From: an uncultured Collinsella sp. | GTDB lineage: Bacteria > Actinomycetota > Coriobacteriia > Coriobacteriales > Coriobacteriaceae | DNA: 64,000 bases | Direction of reading: 5' to 3' | Assembly (NCBI GenBank): GCA_900545605.1 | Contig: UQZL01000001.1 | Span: 62,001-126,000, forward strand | Part shown: piece by piece, positions 59,995 through 64,000 of the stretch | How the letters are laid out: every line of letters starts with the position of its first letter | Numbering within the stretch: the first letter of the stretch is position 1 | The notes under the pieces: generated by a model | The model's input: only the letters and a program-made list of their open reading frames with translations | What the model was told of the DNA's origin: nothing | Databases searched by the model: none | Made by a program: the position numbers and the translations under genes

Positions 59995-62055
59995 ATGGCT
60001 ATGCAAAAAGACATGATGAGCCGCGCGGTGCGCGATTCATTTGCCAAGCTTGACCCCCGTGTCCAGGTCCAAAACCCGGTCATGTTCCTGGTGTGGCTGT
60101 CGGCCGCCATGACCTCCATTCTGGCCATCGCCTCTATTTTTGGGGTACAGGACGCCGACGTCCCCACGTACTATGTGATCGCCATTGCCGTCATTCTCTG
60201 GCTGACCGACCTCTTTTCAAATTTTGCCGAGGCACTTGCCGAGGGCCGCGGTAAGGCGCAGGCAGACTCCCTGCGCGCGGCGAAAAAGGACGTCGAGGCC
60301 CATCGCATCGAGTCCGTTGAGGATAAGGACCGCTTCACGGTCGTTCCCGGTACCGAGCTCTCACGCGGGGATCTGGTGGTCGTGCGCGCCGGCGAGCAGA
60401 TTCCGGGAGACGGCGATGTCATCGAGGGTGCCGCCTCGGTTGATGAGTCGGCCATCACCGGCGAGTCTGCACCTGTGGTTCGCGAGGCTGGCGGTGACCG
60501 TTCTGCCGTCACTGGTGGCACTACCGTGCTTTCCGATTGGATTGTGGTGAAAATTACCAGCGAGCCTGGCCAGAGCTTCCTGGATAAGATGATCGCCATG
60601 GTCGAGGGCGCCGCCCGCAAGAAGACCCCCAACGAGGTCGCGCTCGAGATCTTTCTGGTTGCTCTGTCCGTCATCTTCATCCTCGTGACGCTCGCACTGT
60701 ACTGCTACTCGAGTTTCTCTGCAGGGCTCAACGGTATGGCGAACCCCACGGCCGTGACCACGCTCGTGGCGCTGCTCGTGTGCCTGGCTCCCACAACCAT
60801 CGGTGCCCTTCTGTCCGCCATTGGCATCGCCGGCATGAGCCGACTGAACGAGGCCAACGTGCTGGCCATGTCCGGTCGCGCCATCGAGGCCGCCGGCGAC
60901 GTCGACATCCTCATGCTCGACAAGACCGGCACCATTACCCTGGGTAACCGCCAAGCCGCCGAGTTCATCCCGGTCGACGGCGTCGATCCCGCGGAGCTGG
61001 CCGATGCCGCGCAGCTGTCCTCTCTGGCGGATGAGACCCCCGAGGGCCGCTCTATCGTCGTGCTCGCCAAGGAGCAGTTTGGGCTGCGCGGCCGCACACT
61101 CGAGGATAAGGGCATGGAGTTCATCCCCTTCACCGCGGCGACCCGCATGTCCGGTGTGAACTACGCCGACAGCGAGATTCGCAAGGGTGCGGCCGATTCC
61201 GTTCGCGCTTATGTGGAGGCTGCCGGAGGAGTGTTCTCGAAGGAGTGCGACGAGGCCGTCGAACGCATTGCGAAGGTGGGTGGCACCCCGTTGGTCGTGG
61301 CAAAGGACCGACGTGTGCTGGGTGTCGTCTACCTTAAGGACATCATCAAGTCCGGCGTGAAGGAAAAGTTCGCCGACCTGCGCCGCATGGGTATCAAGAC
61401 CATAATGGTGACGGGTGATAATCCGCTGACGGCCGCGGCAATCGCCGCCGAGGCCGGTGTGGATGACTTCCTGGCCGAAGCGACGCCCGAGGGCAAGCTC
61501 GATAAGATCCGCGCGTTCCAGCATGAGGGCCATCTGGTCGCGATGACCGGCGACGGCACCAACGACGCGCCGGCACTGGCGCAGGCGGATGTCGCCGTGG
61601 CCATGAACACGGGAACCCAGGCTGCCAAGGAGGCCGGCAACATGGTCGACCTCGACTCCAGCCCCACCAAACTCATCGATATCGTGCGTATCGGCAAGCA
61701 ACTGCTCATGACCCGCGGCTCGCTCACGACCTTCTCGGTCGCCAACGACGTCGCCAAGTATTTCGCCATCATCCCGGCGCTATTCTCGCCGATCTACCCC
61801 GGGTTGGACGCCCTCAACATCCTGGGGCTCACCAGCCCGTTGACTGCCGTGCTGTCCGCCATTATCTACAACGCGCTGGTCATCGTCGCGCTGATTCCTG
61901 CCGCCCTGAAAGGCGTGAAGTACCGCGAGCTTTCGTCCGGCCAGCTGCTGACCCACAACCTGCTGGTGTGGGGCCTGGGCGGTATTGTGGCGCCGTTCGT
62001 ATTCATCAAGATTATCGACATGCTGCTGGCCTTGTTCGGCATTGGCATGATGTAG
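59995..62055 (+). CDS. kdpB: KdpB, P-type ATPase subunit
   Basis: 686 residues. P-type ATPase motifs: TGES (AITGESAPV), phosphorylation site LMLDKTGTIT, KGAADSVRAYVE in the nucleotide domain, and the hinge MTGDGTNDAPALAQADVAVA. Hydrolyses ATP to drive K+ transport through KdpA. AAAGGAG lies upstream of the ATG. Confidence 0.97.
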   Translation: MAMQKDMMSRAVRDSFAKLDPRVQVQNPVMFLVWLSAAMTSILAIASIFGVQDADVPTYYVIAIAVILWLTDLFSNFAEALAEGRGKAQADSLRAAKKDVEAHRIESVEDKDRFTVVPGTELSRGDLVVVRAGEQIPGDGDVIEGAASVDESAITGESAPVVREAGGDRSAVTGGTTVLSDWIVVKITSEPGQSFLDKMIAMVEGAARKKTPNEVALEIFLVALSVIFILVTLALYCYSSFSAGLNGMANPTAVTTLVALLVCLAPTTIGALLSAIGIAGMSRLNEANVLAMSGRAIEAAGDVDILMLDKTGTITLGNRQAAEFIPVDGVDPAELADAAQLSSLADETPEGRSIVVLAKEQFGLRGRTLEDKGMEFIPFTAATRMSGVNYADSEIRKGAADSVRAYVEAAGGVFSKECDEAVERIAKVGGTPLVVAKDRRVLGVVYLKDIIKSGVKEKFADLRRMGIKTIMVTGDNPLTAAAIAAEAGVDDFLAEATPEGKLDKIRAFQHEGHLVAMTGDGTNDAPALAQADVAVAMNTGTQAAKEAGNMVDLDSSPTKLIDIVRIGKQLLMTRGSLTTFSVANDVAKYFAIIPALFSPIYPGLDALNILGLTSPLTAVLSAIIYNALVIVALIPAALKGVKYRELSSGQLLTHNLLVWGLGGIVAPFVFIKIIDMLLALFGIGMM

Positions 62056-62067
62056 ACGGAGGTATGT

Positions 62068-62658
62068 ATGTTCAAAGGTACCGCATCGCGCGCACTTGGC
62101 GTGTTCGCGCTGTTTACCGTTGTCTGCGGTCTGGGCTATACGCTCGTCGTGACCGGCATCGCCCAGGTTGCGTTCCCGTATCAGGCGAACGGTTCGCTCA
62201 TTACGGTCGACGGCAAGGTTGTGGGTTCCGAGCTCATCGGCCAGAACTTCGAGGATGAGGACCACATGTGGGGCCGCATCCAGAACGTGTCAATTTTCGA
62301 AGGCGAAGATGGCGAGCTCATGGCGTATGGTGCCCCATCCAACCTGTCCCCGGCGAGTGAGGAGTATCGGCAGCTTGTGGATGCGCGCGTGAAGAAGATC
62401 CGCGCCGCCAACCCCGATGCCGATATGGATGCTGTGCCCGTCGACCTGGTGACGTGTTCTGGCTCAGGGCTCGACCCCGAGATCTCCCCCGATGCCGCCG
62501 AGTACCAGGTACCGCGCCTGGCGAAGGCCACGGGCAAGAGCGAAGGCGAGGTTCGCGAGATCATCGCCCAGTGCACCAAGGGCCGATTCCTGGGCGTCTT
62601 CGGCGAGCCTACGGTCAACGTGCTCAAGGTGAACCTTATGCTGGACGGCGCGCTGTAG
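62068..62658 (+). CDS. kdpC: KdpC subunit
   Basis: 196 residues. N-terminal membrane helix (ALGVFALFTVVCGLGYTLVV) and a soluble domain with the family core SGSGLDPEISPDAAEYQVPR and FLGVFGEPTVNVLKVNL. Increases ATP affinity in the KdpFABC complex. Last gene of the operon. The 248-base gap beyond holds the right Kdp-flanking repeat. Confidence 0.95.
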   Translation: MFKGTASRALGVFALFTVVCGLGYTLVVTGIAQVAFPYQANGSLITVDGKVVGSELIGQNFEDEDHMWGRIQNVSIFEGEDGELMAYGAPSNLSPASEEYRQLVDARVKKIRAANPDADMDAVPVDLVTCSGSGLDPEISPDAAEYQVPRLAKATGKSEGEVREIIAQCTKGRFLGVFGEPTVNVLKVNLMLDGAL

Positions 62659-62720
62659 GTGAGGGAGTGGCGGATGAGGGCATGACTGACTATCTGAGCC
62701 CTTAATTCCACCCCGCCCAT

Positions 62721-62796
62721 CAGTTGCAGTGGAATACGGACTGTTTTGGCTGTCAAAGGCCTTATCTACTCCGTATTCCACCGCAACTTTTTTGTG
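62721..62796. repeat. Kdp-flanking palindromic repeat, right copy
   Basis: GTTGCAGTGGAATACGGA and TCCGTATTCCACCGCAAC arms around the same loop as the left copy, followed by TTTTTTG. It may terminate kdpFABC. Confidence 0.85.
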
Positions 62797-62906
62797 AGGG
62801 TCGGGATTGAAGGTGGAGAGTGCGAGCGAGTGCGAATGCGGCGGTTGCTGATACGATAGGTGTGTTAGCAACTGCCGCCGAGCGGCTTAAACGAAAGGAA
62901 CCCAGT

Positions 62907-64000
62907 ATGGAGTCTTCCGCCTATCCGATGCTCTTTAGCCCCATCAAGGTCGGTACGACCGAGGTCAAGAACCGTGTCTTTATGCCGCCGGTGTCCACCA
63001 ACCTGGCCGATCACGGATATGTGACCGACGACTTGGTCGATCATTACCGTGCCCGTGCCAAGGGCGGCGTTGGCCTGATCATCACCGAGGTCGTGACGGT
63101 CGAGCCTACCTATACCTATCTGCCGGGTGACATGTGCTGCTACGACGACACGTTTATCCCCGGCTGGGAAAAGCTCGCCGCGGCCGTCCACGAGTATGGC
63201 TGCAAGATCATGCCGCAGCTCTTCCACCCCGCCTACATGGCCTTTAACATTCCGGGCACGCCGCGCCTGATCGCTCCGTCCTTCGTGGGCCCGTCCTACG
63301 CCCGCGAGGCGCCGCGTCCTATCACGGTCGACGAGATCCACGAGCTCACACACCAGTTTGGCGACGCCGCCGTGCGCATGCAAAAGGCTGGCGTCGATGG
63401 CGTCGAGGTCCATGCGGCGCACGCCCACGGCATGCTCGGCGGCTTTTTGACCCCGCTCTACAACAAGCGTACCGACGAGTACGGCGGCTCGCTCGACGCT
63501 CGCATGCGCTTCCTGCTCGAGGTCATCGCCGAGATTCGCGAGCGCTGCGGTAAGGACTTTATCATCGACATCCGCATCTCGGGCGATGAGTACACCGATG
63601 GCGGCCTGACCCTCAACGACATGATCTACGTCTCGCGTCGCCTGGAGAAGGCCGGCGTCGACATGATTCATGTGTCAGGCGGCACCACCATTAAGCGCGG
63701 CTCCGCGATTCCCGCCGCCGGTACCCAGCAGGCCTCGCACGCTGCCTGCTCGCGCGAGATCAAAAAGCACGTGAACATTCCTGTTGCCACGGTCGGCCGC
63801 ATTAACGAGGCATGGATTGCCGAGGAGCTGATCGAGGACGGCGCCGCCGACATCTGCATGATGGGCCGCGCCAATCTGTGCGATGCCGAGTTCTGCAACA
63901 AGGCCGCTGCCGGCAACGCCGATGACATCCGCCCCTGCATTGGCTGTCTGCGCTGCCTGAACGGCATTATGTTTGGCAAGCGCATCTCCTGCACCGTCAA
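62907..64000 (+). CDS. Old-Yellow-Enzyme-type FMN/Fe-S oxidoreductase, 3' end beyond the window
   Basis: 364 residues visible, frame open at the edge. FMN-binding TIM barrel of the NADH:flavin oxidoreductase family: start PMLFSPIKVGTTEVKNRVFM, active-site VHAAHAHGMLGGFLTPLYNK, and RTDEYGGSLDARMRFLLEVI. The Cys set RPCIGCLRCLNGIMFGKRIS shows a [4Fe-4S] cluster, so this belongs to the large two-domain branch (2,4-dienoyl-CoA reductase, 2-enoate reductase, BaiCD/BaiH) that continues with a second FAD/NAD domain. Substrate cannot be told. GAAAGGA precedes the ATG. Confidence 0.9.
   Translation, partial: MESSAYPMLFSPIKVGTTEVKNRVFMPPVSTNLADHGYVTDDLVDHYRARAKGGVGLIITEVVTVEPTYTYLPGDMCCYDDTFIPGWEKLAAAVHEYGCKIMPQLFHPAYMAFNIPGTPRLIAPSFVGPSYAREAPRPITVDEIHELTHQFGDAAVRMQKAGVDGVEVHAAHAHGMLGGFLTPLYNKRTDEYGGSLDARMRFLLEVIAEIRERCGKDFIIDIRISGDEYTDGGLTLNDMIYVSRRLEKAGVDMIHVSGGTTIKRGSAIPAAGTQQASHAACSREIKKHVNIPVATVGRINEAWIAEELIEDGAADICMMGRANLCDAEFCNKAAAGNADDIRPCIGCLRCLNGIMFGKRISCTV

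Noticed and set aside
62865..63671. Minus-strand open frame at the right edge
   Set aside because: The + strand encodes a clear FMN/Fe-S oxidoreductase running off the window; the minus frame is its shadow.

Overview
The window looks like chromosomal DNA of a high-GC actinobacterium of the Coriobacteriia, most likely Collinsella or a close relative. This is inferred from G/C-rich codon use, gene content (nickel-pincer lactate racemase, Kdp, Feo, YhgE/Pip pair) and a rich set of short palindromic intergenic repeats. No rRNA, phage, CRISPR array or complete insertion sequence was seen. Most of the window is ordinary core genome on the + strand.

Layout. 1-1.2 kb: a BrnT-like/ribbon-helix-helix toxin-antitoxin pair and tRNA-Phe. 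1.2-6.8 kb: a GH5-like protein, rsmI, metG, rsmA, tatD and tRNA-Leu. 6.9-9.5 kb: an inverted-repeat element, an SPFH protein, rlmH and proC. 9.6-12.2 kb: a 57-aa membrane protein, serS, an unknown gene behind an SOS-like box, and tRNA-Arg followed by a duplicated tRNA 3' end. 12.3-16.6 kb: an unknown TPR protein, an AAA ATPase/winged-helix protein behind iterons, and tRNA-Ser followed by the same kind of 3'-end duplication. 16.6-23.4 kb: a D,D-carboxypeptidase divergent from a two-component system, then pstB with a PhoP/PhoR-like pair. 23.5-28.4 kb: a Wzz/BY-kinase/PHP-phosphatase operon, a GNAT acetyltransferase and htpG. 28.7-37.7 kb: two tandem YhgE/Pip membrane proteins, an EamA transporter, an M20 amidohydrolase and an MFS carrier. 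37.9-42.3 kb: hisS and ppc. 42.3-47.5 kb: larA and a MIP channel on +, and a larB-larC-tetR operon on -. 47.6-50.6 kb: serB, aspS and an HPr-like protein. 50.8-54.2 kb: feoA-feoA-feoB and an FeoB-associated Cys-rich protein. 54.4-62.7 kb: kdpDE divergent from kdpFABC. 62.9-64 kb: an incomplete Old-Yellow-Enzyme-type oxidoreductase.

The genes form recognisable physiological units: nickel-dependent lactate racemisation with its cofactor maturation (larB, larC, no larE seen), ferrous iron uptake with a DtxR-type box before feoB, high-affinity K+ uptake with its own sensor pair, and phosphate sensing.

The most unusual material is intergenic. Two nested palindromes of about 125 bp (42282-42408 and 44919-45043) bracket larA and the MIP channel. 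Both have perfect 29-bp outer arms whose sequences differ at 15 positions, every change being compensated on the other arm, around a shared core that can fold into two mini-hairpins and a terminator-like stem. Two tRNA genes (Arg, Ser) are followed by related structured modules that end in a second copy of the tRNA 3' end plus its terminator. A nearly identical palindromic repeat sits on both sides of the Kdp locus. These families are the best candidates for something undescribed.
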